Positions 1-9,571 of a DNA stretch of 13,996 nt are shown in pieces. The notes beneath the pieces are model-generated. The model did no database searches. It was given only the letters and a program-made list of their open reading frames with translations, and was not told where the DNA came from. Positions within the stretch are counted from its first letter, which is position 1; every line of letters begins with the position of its first letter. The DNA is taken from assembly GCA_000310025.1 (NCBI GenBank), contig FN649736.1, positions 2,645,096 through 2,659,091 on the forward strand, read 5' to 3'. This DNA comes from Ectocarpus siliculosus (taxonomy: Eukaryota; Sar; Phaeophyceae; Ectocarpales; Ectocarpaceae). The translations under genes and the position numbers were made by a program.

Positions 1-1041
1 GCCTGGAGGAAGGAGAGATTCCTGCTGGAGAGGACGCATTGGACCACCCCACACACGGCGGTGCAACAAATGCTTTTCATTACTGTAGCTCTCTCTGGTG
101 GTCGGCGTCCGGGAAAATGAAAAAGAAAGGTGCCGGGGGGGGGGGGACAACGTTCGTTCGGGTGCCGTGCGGACAGGCAAGGTCTACTTTCTCCTTCCTA
201 CTCAATCCAGTTCGTCTGCACTGACTGGCTGCTGGCAGAGGGGGGCGGGGGGCACTAGGATTGTGGGTGAGCACGCAGCCACAATCCTCGTCTTGGTGTA
301 CGCAATGGCAATATCTAATGAACGTACTCCAGAATAACGGCGCAGCAGGAAGACGAACACTCCCCCCCGCTGGCCATCGAGCACGCTCACAACGCCTTCT
401 TCGTGTTGTACAAATACACTCAAGACTACGCGACGTAGACTAGGCTATTTGTACCCTCAGAAAACCAGCTCACATGTAGTACAGCAGACTACCGAGCCCC
501 GACTGCATCTTGGAACTATCCCCCGCCATCATACATTGCCGGTAGCGGACACGAGCGAGAAGCGACAGGCACAAACAAACGCGAAAAAGACGGACAGTTT
601 AGAGACCAGAGTTTCTTTGAACGGGAATACGTCGTGGGCCCCACCTCACCATCGTAGCCAACAGCACACCCACGGAGCTCCCGAGAGCCAGGAGGCCCTA
701 ACGAAACGCTCTGGTTGCATGCAACTCTACCACGCGCGACACTCGAACTGCTCAGGGTATATATATAGCGGTCGCCGTCCCCCGTGATGTGACCTTCAGG
801 AGGAAAGCAAGGGGGGAGGCTACAATAATACTCGCAGCGTGAAGATGTCATACTTTCACGATCGGGAGCGAGAGCCTGGGCGGCCTACCGGCTGCTGCGC
901 AACAACCGAAATGAGCCCACAGCGTGCACCAACAAAGCACATGCATTCCTGCTATTATTATAAATAGTAGTTCCTTGAAAATCCCATCCATCCACCCTTC
1001 CTTGGAGATCACACATATTTTCGCGTTCCTCCTCCTCCTCC
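1..1041. other. No supported gene (left flank, downstream of regulator)
   Basis: This stretch lies beyond the regulator stop and should include its 3' UTR. ORFs of up to 178-219 residues reach into it on both strands, but they have low-complexity Arg/Pro/Ser composition and overlap the real exon, so I do not accept them. At the left edge a plus-strand frame reads LEEGEIPAGEDALDHP and could be the tail of an exon of a convergent gene, but there is no way to confirm it. A G12 run is at 135-146. Confidence 0.6.
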
Positions 1042-1362
1042 TCACCGCGAAAGAAAACCATTCGCGCGGAGCAGTTCCGGCATCGCCTCCTTCATCCCCA
1101 GGAAGGGATCGGTGGGGCGGGGCGGAGCGAGACCCTCTTCCTTTGTCGGCAGAGGCGCGTCCACAAGCCCTCCCACCATCATCCCCTCCGCATCGTCGGC
1201 CCCTCCACAAGTGGGCGACGGTCTCGAGGCCGCCACCACGGCTTGTGACAAAATTTGTTTTCCCTCGGCAATCCGCGGCGCCCCCGTCTCCCCCAAGATG
1301 TGTTGATCGATGCGGGTATCGACAGCAAGGACGAGGCCACAGATGTCTTGTTCCACGACCTT
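1042..1362 (-). CDS. Regulator terminal exon with stop
   Basis: About 106 codons end in TGA (1044-1042). The sequence includes KVVEQDICGLVLAVDTRIDQ, a Pro/Gly-rich tail, and MKEAMPELLRANGFLSR at the end. Two neighbouring AGs (CCAGAG and AGAAG) allow a phase 0 start at 1362 or 1359. This junction is the weakest in the model, and a further exon could lie in the preceding 801-nt intron. The opposite strand shows a shorter open frame here, but the minus frame extends further and fits the gene. Confidence 0.65.
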   Translation of the reverse strand, partial: KVVEQDICGLVLAVDTRIDQHILGETGAPRIAEGKQILSQAVVAASRPSPTCGGADDAEGMMVGGLVDAPLPTKEEGLAPPRPTDPFLGMKEAMPELLRANGFLSR

Positions 1363-4300
1363 CTCTGGCAGCTACACGATCGCCGGGTGCAACAGCGGAT
1401 AGAGGAGCGCCGACGGGCGGGAGGCGGGGTGGTCTCATAGTCGTGCATGCCGTGCAGTAGTCGTTAGACCATTGACCTCGCATCCCTACAAAGCCGGGAC
1501 GGAGCACGCCGGGTTCTCACCGAACCAGGCTCTCACATCACCAAGCGCGAAGCGCCGTGAGGTACTCGGCGAAGCGCATGAAGGGTGCTCCGCATCCTAC
1601 CAAGGGTGTTCGGTATCTTGTGCTCACTTCCTTGCATATGTATGACAGCTGCGAATGACTTGACTTACTTATTCTCTGGTGCTTTCGCTTCCAGAGATAG
1701 TAATACGCACTGTGTAACTGCCTCGATGGTGCTTGACCAATTTAACACAACATGGTACTTTACGATCATCCCCTTTGCGCGGAGTGAGAATTCACGACGC
1801 CGCACAACATGATCTTTTCTCGACCACTATCATGGTTACCGCCAAAAAAACAAAAAGGCAAAAAAAATGGTAACCTTGTCGTCGAGCTCCAGAAGCGATC
1901 GGCGTGTTTACAACGTCGTTGCCAAGCGACGACAAACCCACAAGGGGAAGGGGGGGCAGCTTGGGCTCAGGGGCACTTGAGCGAGAGGATCTACCGGCAG
2001 AAGGAGCGCTTACTTCCAAAAATCGTAATAATAATAGTAACTCATTCTAGTCCACGATGCCGAGCATTCACAGAGGAAACAGACTGGGGAATCTTTCCGG
2101 TTGAGTGCTCGTGCACGACGAGTTTCGTCGGCAACATCACAGCTCCTTCTCCTTCGAACTCACCTTCCAAATGGGGGCCACGCTCTGCCAGTAGGCATCT
2201 ATGTCCTTCCTCGAGGCGAGGCCTGCCTCGAACACCCAAGCCTTCCCGGCGTACCTAAGCAGGTCGTACACTCCCTGCGGCAAACGGCGCAATTGTGCAG
2301 CGAGGAATTGGCGACACAACGTCCAGCGAATGTGTCACGCCAAGAAAACTAGCCGACAAAGGCAACACCGCGCCGCGCGCCCCGCGCCCCGCGTAGGCAA
2401 CTCACGAGCCCAGAGACCTCTAGGTTCGTGTGAAAGAGCCGGACCACCACCAGCTGAAAGCCAACGCCAAAGGCGGACGCCCCCACCAACGGGCTCGCAC
2501 GCCCAAGGAACCCCGCCCCCCAAATGGTCTCTCTGAAAACACACGCCTACCTACGCATGAATACCTGGCTCATCAATCTCCCGGAACATGGACAAAAAAG
2601 AAATGCGCCCTGTCGTCCCGAATGGCGCATTGTCCTCCCTCCAAAAGTCGGCTTTCGGTTCTGGGGCGACAGTTGCGTTCTAGGCTAAAAGTTCCACCCG
2701 TTCCAACGTTGGGACGAGGAGTGGAAACGCCCCCAACTACATAGGAAACCCTACGTTAGCCCGAGCTCCGAACACAAAATTTCCTCCGTCCCGCCGCAGC
2801 AGTCTCGTCGTAGACACTGGTGTTCGCGGTTCTCACCAACGGGACTTGCATCGGGGGCAGGGCGCTCACGATGCTGTTCGCGAGGTCCACGTATCGGTGG
2901 TTGTTGACCTGAGAGTTTCACATTATTTAGGCGTGTTCGGAGTGGGGGGGGGGGGGATATACATGACACGATGATACTCACCCCGTGCCAACCACACGGC
3001 AGAGGACGAATCGCTGGTTCCGCTGCAAGAAGTCGTGGCTGAAACGCTCAAACCGTTGGAGGAGCTCTCAACCAGCCACACAGGACAGAAAGCCAAAGAG
3101 GAGACCCCTGTGGACGCGCTCAGAACTTGCCAGAAATACCGGTCAAACCAAGAACGGAACTAGATACTGATTGCACGATCGTTTGCCTCGCGGCTTCCAG
3201 AGAAACTGCACCACGTTTTTCGACGCAGCCAGGGGTTGAAAAGTCAAGGGTAAGACCATCCAAGGCCCGTGCGCGACCATCTCACAACCAAACGGGATAT
3301 CGTGCGGTTCATGTATGTGTTCAAGGCGTAAGGACGCAGGAGTGACTAAAACGACGACAGCGACTGCGGTAGATGGCGGCGCCCGTCATGGACGGTAGGC
3401 CACCACCGCTGTGAGAAGAACAGGAACCCACCTGATCGCCCAGGAAGTTGTGCACGAAGGCCATGGCTAGGTTGGCCCTGCGTCCCCAAAAAAGAAAAAA
3501 AACGGTGGATGGAAAACGGTTGGTTGCGATATCGACTGAATGTATATTTGTACTGGCAGCAGGAGCACAGCAGGTGCCAAGCAAATGCACCGACAGCGAG
3601 GTTGGCCACCCTGCTCTCAGTCTTCGCAGGCGCCTTGTTTTGGTGACAACCATGGAGGTGCCAGATGTTTCAACTCGCTCACAGGAAAACACAAAATTCT
3701 CGCTAGAACTCGTTACCTGGCCATGCCGAGGGTAGCCTCAGCTGAACAGGACGCTAGCGCATCCCTCGCGAGATGGACGTACCGCTGCACCTGTTGTTCC
3801 GCGATTGAGGAGGGCCATGCGTTCAGTTCGTTGGAGCACAGGACGAAAAGAACGGGTGTCGGCAGAGGTGTAGCGCTCTTGTTCCTTCTGCTACAACGTG
3901 GCTCGAAATGAGATCTAGACGGATTCTTGGCTAGCCACTCGAGAACGGTGCCCAGCACTGGAGCAACATGCCTGCTGCACTCTGCCGTGGCCACCAAAGA
4001 GCGGCGTTCGAGTTCCCACCCACATGTGGCAAAGGGTATCCCCGCACGAGAGCACCGAGGGCGATCGCGCACCACAGGATGCACGTAGATGCATCTCGTG
4101 GCAGCGCTGCACCCCTAGCTGTCACGGCCTTACGCCAGCACGCCTCCTCTGTCCGGATGTTGCCGCTCAAGGGGGTCTCTTCGGTATCGTCCTCCTCCAC
4201 AACCCAGCCACCGGCGGCGGCAGGAGAAGGCCAACACGACGCTGCCCCTCGCTGATTCAGCAAGTTGGCCCGCATGACACTCACCATCGCGCCGCGGACG

Positions 4301-5591
4301 TCACTGTCGAGAGGGACCGAACGCACGCCGGGAGGGTTAAGTGCGAAGAAAGGCACGCTAGCGAAAGATGAGAAAAAGAAAATTTCGGTCTCGGGGGAAC
4401 GAGGCTTTCTGCGATACGGACAGCATTATTCGCGGGAATAATCAAAACACAAGGGACGTGGGTACAAGACCGAGGCATGACCGGGTGGAATCGCTGCCGT
4501 CATACATACCATGTCGTTACCATTGTTGGTACTTCCGCGCGGTGCTATCAAGAGCCTCAGCAGCGAAACCGCAAGCTTCTTGTTCTTGTGCGGTATGGCC
4601 ACACCTTGGCTATGCCCCGGCGAATCGCGTAATAAATTACACAAACTAATGCCTCATCGGTTTGCAAAATAAAGCAACGCAACCAATAATACGCCTGTCG
4701 TGCTTGCCGTCGATCCGAAAAAACGGGGCCGCTAAAATCATCCCTGAAAGCGGGCTGCGAGATTTCCGAGGCCAGCATTGGGACCGACCGGCGGAAGGTT
4801 CCTCAGCGAGGACGGCAGCTGTTTAGCCGACGACGCGATCCCTCCTTTACGACTACTTTTTGTCCCGTGACCGTTGTGGAACAAACACACACACACACAC
4901 AAGCACCTCTCGCTCGCTAGGGGAAGGAAGCCCAAGCAGCCGAAAAAATCTCCCAGGAGTTCATTCTCCAGAAGGCCTGGTAGACCGGTTGCCGGGGAAG
5001 GGCTGAGCCGGGCCCTGAGAGAGACGAGACGGAGCGTTCGAACCCGCGACAAGAAAGCGGCACCGGCGGGGGCGGGGCGATGTCGGGGAAAAGGAAAAAG
5101 CCTGACACACCGAGAGGCTTCAGAGGATTCCCGGCTATCTCTGTCCGGCGAGAGACTTTGACGGGCGCAGCACCCAACACCAAGTGCTTCTTTTGCGTAT
5201 TATACATCGTGAGGTACATACATACTTGCTTTGAAGAAGATATCGTGCACGCCCGCCGGCCGAACCTCAGAAGAATCAATCATCAGCGATTGCACATCGC
5301 ATGAGCAGTATGTACTTCCTTCACCTCTTGAGCGGGAGCACCAAGCCCGTGGCGACCCCAACAGCCGTCCCCGAAACCCCGCTCACGGTGCTGCGCGGCT
5401 CCCCCGTCCCCCCATCGCCGGCGTCTTCGCCCGCCCCTTGGCCCGTGGCCCAATAGCTTAGGCCGGCGGGAAGCGAAAGTTCTCGTACCTCCCCTAAGGC
5501 TGGAACCACGGTCGTGATAATTGAGGAAGACATCCCCGGGAAGGACCTGATGCTGTAGTGGCACTCCTGCACCCCCCTCGCGGCACAATAG
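1042..5591 (-). CDS. Probable fungal-type Zn2Cys6 transcription regulator, 5' incomplete, 8 exons
   Basis: Eight minus-strand exons join without a phase conflict: 5591-5325, 5014-4907, 4357-4024, 3790-3717, 3477-3432, 2908-2837, 2274-2164 and 1362-1042. They give at least 443 residues and a TGA stop. The first exon opens with YCAARGVQECHYS, which resembles the end of a Zn(II)2Cys6 cluster (C-x2-C-x6/7-C followed by x-Y-S). Later come GLLENELLGDFFGCLGFLPL, ILWCAIALGALVRG, YVHLARDAL, GMARANLAMAFVHNFLGDQ and YVDLANSIVSALPP. In order and spacing these recall the helices of the fungal-specific transcription factor (middle homology) region. Such proteins bind DNA in the nucleus, and fungal-type Zn-cluster regulators are known in stramenopiles. 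The exon with the first cysteines and the start codon was not found. The gene model is well supported by phase; the family assignment is an inference from motif pattern only. Confidence 0.65.
1363..2163 (-). other. Regulator last intron (801 nt)
   Basis: The intron starts GTGAGT. On the coding strand, about 1960-1870, there is a short open stretch reading LPLVGLSSLGNDVVNTPIAS that could be an extra exon (CCCAAG|CTG to CGACAAG|GTTACC). Its splice sites are mediocre and its phase is not compelling, so I leave it in the intron. Confidence 0.5.
2164..2274 (-). CDS. Regulator exon 7
   Basis: The acceptor is TTTGCCGCAG|GGA and the donor is TGGAAG|GTGAGT, a full consensus. The 37 codons encode GVYDLLRYAGKAWVFEAGLA, then SRKDIDAYWQSVAPIWK. 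The protein is rich in aromatic and charged residues and phase 0 at both ends. Confidence 0.8.
2275..2836 (-). other. Regulator intron (562 nt)
   Basis: The intron starts GTGAGA and ends TTTGCCGCAG. Plus-strand ORFs of 104 and 111 residues cross it but are Pro/Arg-rich and look like chance openings in GC-rich sequence. Confidence 0.75.
2837..2908 (-). CDS. Regulator exon 6
   Basis: The acceptor is GAAACTCTCAG|GTC and the donor is CCGTTG|GTGAGA. Twenty-four codons in phase 0 at both ends encode VNNHRYVDLANSIVSALPPM and QVPL. A run of 13 C (plus-strand G at 2944-2956) lies about 35 bases upstream of the acceptor. Confidence 0.8.
2909..3431 (-). other. Regulator intron (523 nt) with antisense open stretch
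   Basis: The intron starts GTGGGT and ends CTCTCAG. It includes a 13-base G/C homopolymer. On the opposite (plus) strand an open frame of about 60 codons at 2985-3163 has protein-like composition (see findings). Confidence 0.75.
3432..3477 (-). CDS. Regulator exon 5 (46-nt mini-exon)
   Basis: The acceptor is GGGGACGCAG|G, preceded by a T-rich tract on the coding strand. The donor is GATCAG|GTGGGT. One base plus 15 codons encode ANLAMAFVHNFLGDQ, continuing the helix started in exon 4 (GMAR then ANLAMAF). Confidence 0.8.
3717..3790 (-). CDS. Regulator exon 4
   Basis: The acceptor is GGAACAACAG|GTG and the donor is GCCAG|GTAACG. Twenty-four codons plus AG encode VQRYVHLARDALASCSAEAT and LGMA; the AG makes Arg with the next exon. 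The frame stays open upstream of the acceptor, so an earlier acceptor is possible, but this one joins exon 3 in phase 0 and keeps the expected helix spacing. Confidence 0.75.
4024..4357 (-). CDS. Regulator exon 3
   Basis: The acceptor is CATCTTTCGCTAG|C, with a T-rich tract before it, and the donor is CCACAT|GTGGGT. The first base completes Ser with AG of exon 2. The 111 codons run from VPFFALNPPG through an acidic stretch (EEDDTEE) to ILWCAIALGALVRGYPLPH. The hydrophobic helix near the end matches the start of the middle homology region in fungal-type regulators. A GTGAGT sequence inside the exon (about 4284-4279) looks like a donor, but using it would break the reading frame. Confidence 0.8.
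4885..4900. repeat. (AC)8 microsatellite
   Basis: A dinucleotide run lies in the regulator intron directly after the exon 2 donor. On the coding strand it is GT-rich. Confidence 0.9.
4907..5014 (-). CDS. Regulator exon 2
   Basis: The acceptor is TCTCTCTCAG|G and the donor is AGCGAGAG|GTGCTT. The first base completes Arg with the AG of the previous exon. Thirty-five codons follow, including LSPSPATGLPG and LLENELLGDFFGCLGFLPL, an amphipathic, clearly protein-like segment. A (GT)n tract begins in the intron just after the donor. Confidence 0.8.
5325..5591 (-). CDS. Regulator exon 1 of those found: second half of a zinc cluster
   Basis: The acceptor is GTGCCGGCAG|C, preceded on the coding strand by a strong pyrimidine tract (RC of about 5604-5629). 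The donor is CTCAAGAG|GTGAAG. The exon has 88 full codons with partial codons at both ends. It begins YCAARGVQECHYSIRSFPG, then a Ser/Thr/Gly-rich linker, and ends ATGLVLPLK. The leading C would complete a two-base codon such as that of Ser, which would give a C-S-Y-C signature if the previous exon ends in Cys. An alternative donor GAG|GTACGA exists inside the exon at about 5487. Confidence 0.75.
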
Positions 5592-7360
5592 CTGCCGGCA
5601 CGTCGCCGGAAGCGAGGGAGGGGGGAAGAGGTAGGTGCCGGAACGTGTCAAGTCAGGCTGGGAATTGCTGTGTGGACGTGCCCGCGCTTGCTTGTGTAGT
5701 CTCAACTCAAAAACGAAGGTAGGTAGGGCTCGTCTGTGTGAGACATTAACGTTTTCCCTGCGAAAAACTGGACAACAAGCAGGCACGCGATCACAGATAT
5801 TTAGCGGTATCTACAATAATAATAGCATCCAACCGTCCTCGCCAAGGCGCTGTATAGAGTCATGGATCGAATGAACGAATGCCGTGCGATGTCGACCCCC
5901 TGTTCTACACACAACTTATCAAATGCATGGACTTGACTATGCGTATTCTAAGCATACATACGCCCATCTTTTCTTCAGTCCAACATGCGGACATATATAT
6001 GAAACCACCGCAGCAAATGAACCAGCGATTGAGGAAAGGCCATCTGTATGTCATCGTACTTACTTGTCGGCACGGAAGCCTCTTTGAAAAACAAGTTGCG
6101 TCATGAAGCGCATGTGGAGAAGAGTGTCGAACGTGTCAGCAAAACCGTGTCCGCTTCGAGTAGCGAGACAGCGCTCGAGCGGTACACCAACAACACGCTC
6201 CTCCTACTGTACGCACCACTATTGGTGAGGCGTGTGTACTGCCGTACAACACTCTACACTTGTTTGGGAGGGTTGGTCTAGTGCGCGACCCGCGCTTTCC
6301 CTGCTAATCAATCTGGTCCCATCACACGCGTTTGAGTTGCCTCTCAAGGCACGAACGGCGAGTTGAGGTAGGGGCCGTTTAGATGACGGCGCCACTCCCT
6401 TCTCTGGGAATCACCGGCGCCCGCCCGGACTCAAAACGCGCGAGCCTACCGCAGGTAGACTACACAGTCTACATTTTTGTATTTTTCAACAGTAGCCAAA
6501 AAAAGTACAACTTCCCACTTCTATTAATAGTAGGCGAGTGGGCACGTGCGTGCGTATGCTGGCGCGGCCTTGTACAACTTGCGCTGTCCGCCAATAATCA
6601 AATCATATTTGTCGTGGATGATGACACTGACACTCAAGCTCCATTCAGTAGAATATTAGTAGTTAGTGTCGTCAGACAAGGAATTGTTGCGTCCGTCCGT
6701 CCGTCCTCTTTCAGGCCTACACCAGGTAGACTAGTAGGTATCGTGATATTGTCGCTCAGCACGACCGACTGCCGTGAGGCAAGCGCCAGCAAACCCGAAC
6801 AATTTAGACTGATTGCTACACAACAAGTAAAGTAGATGATTCCACACCACCCACCTTACTTACTCTTCCTTGGTTAAAAAAATGTATGTGCAATTCGCAA
6901 TTCTTCGCCTATTATCTATACTCCTCCTCTCCTCGGCAATAAATAAATACAAAGAAAGTATGTCAACATAGACTAGACATAATATTATTTGGCATATATA
7001 TATACATATATCTACAGCAGCAGCAGTATGCATGATGCATGCTATCATCATATCCTCTTTGCATAATAATAACCAAAAGGTTCCCCTATTCCGAAGTAAT
7101 TAAATTCATCTTCTTGGCAGAGAAAACACCATCATCATCAATCATCAGCAAGCAGCCAAAATATCGCGCAGTTTGCATCCAGTTGAACATACATGCATTA
7201 TTGAAGGTCGACAACAAGGAGAATATGGGCGTTTATTTACCGGTGACTGACGACGTCAAATAAATGCATCTCGCATCTGAGACCGGGTGTAGTGTGTGTG
7301 TGTTCTGTTGTCGAAATTGAACGACGAGTTCCGCACAGACAGGCAGGGGTGTGCCGCGAC

Positions 7361-7381
7361 GTCAGGCGCATTGCGCCTGAC
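7361..7381. repeat. Short hairpin, 9-bp stem with 3-base loop
   Basis: GTCAGGCGC and GCGCCTGAC are perfect complements around ATT. It is an isolated GC-rich hairpin in otherwise AT-rich sequence, with no T-run after it on either strand. Confidence 0.6.
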
Positions 7382-8261
7382 TGACTGTGAGCGCTCGCTG
7401 CGGTGCCTTAGGGTATAACATGGAGTAAGTATATAATAAACATCAACAGCAGTCCCAACAATATTATATTTTGTTCTCTGTATTTATTTGAAGTGGGCCG
7501 CTCTGCCGATCTATGGTGAGGATTTGCTTGCAAGGCAGCCAAGCAGGGTAGGTAGCAAGCACGGAGCCTAAGCTGCGCTGCTTTGCGGTGTAACTCTCAT
7601 TTAGTTGCAGACAGACATACATATAGCCTACATGCATACATACATATATATGCATACCACATCATCATTTGAGAGAGCAGCAGCAAGTGGCAATCAACAA
7701 CTAACTAACCGCTTGGTTGGTACATTCTATACATATTGCACATGTACCACCTGCTTGCATCAAGGATCGCTCCAACAAAAAATACTGCTCCGCGTTGAGA
7801 GCGCCGGAAGAAAGCGAACGAACCCATCCATCTACACCGCAGCGGAGGAGCTAGAGCGCGATGATGTACGATGTACTGCTGTTTTTGTTGCTGCTGCTGT
7901 ACGATCTCACTCTTACCTGCATCGCCTCAGACCACGCCCGTCACAACTCCTCCGACGCCTAACGCAGCGGTCGCAGCTCTTCTTGAGCGAGACCGTCCGG
8001 CGTACACCGAATACCACCATTGTTGTTGTTGTCGTCTAAAAATTGGACTCCAGGTCCACGGGAGAACTCTCTCTTCTTCTGTCTGGCACAAACCCTTGTT
8101 GTATCCAGCTTGCCCATGAACTGCCTGCTGCCTGATTGTTGGCGAATTAATTATTCTTCTGCTGCGTGTGCCTTCTTCAACGCCCCATTCCTGCTGCTGT
8201 CGCCCCTCCCCGCGGCTTACTGTTTGTGCTACTCCCCCCTCCCGGTCCTCATCATAGATAG

Positions 8262-8303
8262 CACACACACACACGGGCGCACTGAACTTTTTTTTTTTTT
8301 TTT
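8262..8303. repeat. (CA)n tract and T16 homopolymer
   Basis: A CA run at 8262-8274 is followed by 16 T at 8288-8303. These are simple sequence with no gene signal. Confidence 0.9.
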
Positions 8304-8545
8304 CACTTCAAATCAGCGCTCACAGCTCACAGCACAGTGCCGTTTACTTCAACCCGTCGTGGTCACACAGAAGAGCACCTCTCTCTCTACTCTCCCCTCC
8401 TGCGTGCGGTACGTTGCCTTCGATTTTAATCGAGAAGAGTTCAGCACTCTCTTCCCTCTGTGTACACACGAACTAGCGCTATCCACTAACTAGGTAGGTC
8501 ATCAGGAGCGGAAGCGAGAGACAAACTCACTTTGCAAGAAAAGCT

Positions 8546-8618
8546 CGCCTACGTCGGGATTCGAACCCCTGACCTGACCTCTAGAAGGTTTCGAGGATAC
8601 CAACTAGACCACCGGGGC
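8546..8618 (-). repeat. tRNA-like sequence with Pol III A and B boxes (pseudo-tRNA or SINE head)
   Basis: Seventy-three bases can be numbered exactly like a tRNA: T8, A14, G18-G19, A21, T33, T54-T55-C56 and A58 all fall in place, with TCT (Arg) at the anticodon positions. The A box TGGTCTAGTTGG (8600-8611) and B box GGTTCGAATCC (8557-8567) match consensus. A TTTT terminator follows at 8542-8539. The stems pair badly: the acceptor has about 4 of 7 pairs, the anticodon stem 2 of 5, the T stem 3 of 5, and the D stem is poor. A functional tRNA is therefore unlikely, and a decayed tRNA gene or tRNA-derived SINE fits better. I could not find an A-tail or target duplication. Confidence 0.6.
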
Positions 8619-9571
8619 GACCGAACTGGTTGAGTCTGAATGAAAGTGAGTTGCTGTGCGGGCCTATGTATGGATGATACACCATTAGCGGCCAATCGAC
8701 CAATCGAGACAGGAGTACCGACGTACCGACCAGTAAAAAACGCACGTACGATTTACTCATCGTGATGGCAACTTGCCCGAATTGAACAACGACCAGATTC
8801 ATTCCTTCCGGACACCAGCGGTCGCTAAACCGGGCCCGGCCCACCACACTGCTGGACCATACTATACTGATCCTACAACAAGATATAGAACCCTGCGAAA
8901 GGGCAGTGGCGGCGGCCGCCATGGGGCAGGCGCTCACACACACACAGCTGGAACCGGGAACGAACGGTAGTCTTTCTTTGAGGTCTTGCGTATATTTTCC
9001 AGCTAGCTCCAGCTACAGTAGTTTTAAGTTTTAAACATTGATAGATCTTTAGGACTAACGCCGTCTGATTGGTCGGGTGTCGGGTTGTTTGGCGTTGGTT
9101 CTACCGGTCGATTCCTCTCCAGCGCCCTCTCCCCGTTCCGCATTCCGAGCACGCGGCGAGCACGCGGCTGCAGCCGCGTGCTCGCCCAGTTCGCGGCCAC
9201 TATGTAGGCCGTGCATTGGCCGTGGGTGAAAGTTAGGGTGGGTTCTTGTTTTCTGACGTTTGCATGCGCCTTTTTTTTTCTCTGTTGTTGTGCAAAGGTG
9301 CGCAAGAATGGCAGATCTTTATTCTTGGTTGGACGTACGTATGTGTAGTATGCATGCAGCTGCTTGTACCAGCGTACTACTTTTAGGACAGGACAACAGC
9401 AGTCAACTGCTGTTTGCTGCGAATCATCACTCACTCACGCGACGGTCCTCGCCTACGTTCATCAAAGTACGTGTTCGAACCCCGATAAATTGACGACGCC
9501 TTCATCTGTTTTTCAATTGCTTTGTTTGGTGGACAACACAGCCTCTGCTGCTCTGGCTTACCGTATAGGAA
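8619..9571. other. No supported gene; palindrome-bearing spacer
   Basis: Apart from the 32-bp palindrome and a CA run (8935-8946) I see no gene. A minus-strand frame of 136 codons (9024-9434) is unrecognised. A minus-strand ATG in good context (about 8921) begins MAAAATALSQ but leads to no recognisable protein. Confidence 0.5.
9155..9186. repeat. Perfect 32-bp palindrome, no loop
   Basis: The sequence reads the same on both strands with its centre at CTG|CAG (9170/9171). The left half is GGCGAGCACGCGGCTG. The motif GAGCACGCGG also occurs directly repeated just to the left (9147-9156 and 9158-9167). It could be a cruciform or the binding site of a dimeric protein; no function is evident. Confidence 0.9.

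Larger units (their letters stand above)
5592..8545. other. No supported gene; AT-rich, probable upstream or intron of regulator
   Basis: This region should hold the missing 5' exons or promoter of the regulator. I searched the minus strand for a C-x2-C-x6-C segment ending next to a phase 2 donor and found none. A plus-strand frame of 150 codons (6383-6835) and one of 157 codons (8020-8493) are unrecognised and within what chance allows. The part at about 6850-7700 is AT-rich with TATA, CAT and ATT simple-sequence stretches. Confidence 0.5.

Noticed and set aside
1255-1440. Plus-strand frame reading LLWQLHDRRVQQRIEERR
   Set aside because: It looks protein-like at first, but it is the reverse complement of the regulator terminal exon, whose minus frame is longer and fits the gene by phase.
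848-1507. Minus-strand ORF of 219 codons
   Set aside because: It overlaps the regulator terminal exon in a different frame and has low-complexity Arg/Gly-rich composition with no motif.
1826-1878. GGTTACC ... GGTAACC around A-rich sequence as a hairpin
   Set aside because: The paired part is only about 7 bases with an A-rich loop; it is weak and lies in an intron.
4123-4284. Possible extra intron inside regulator exon 3 (GTGAGT to GCTAG)
   Set aside because: The borders look acceptable, but removing it breaks the frame into CAIALGALV, whereas the unspliced exon is open and joins both neighbours in phase.
6383-6835. Plus-strand ORF of 150 codons
   Set aside because: There is no recognisable domain, no splice partner, and the length is within chance for a window of this size.
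9448-9490. Second B-box-like sequence near GTTCGAACCCC
   Set aside because: It lacks an A box at the right distance and matches the B box only partly.
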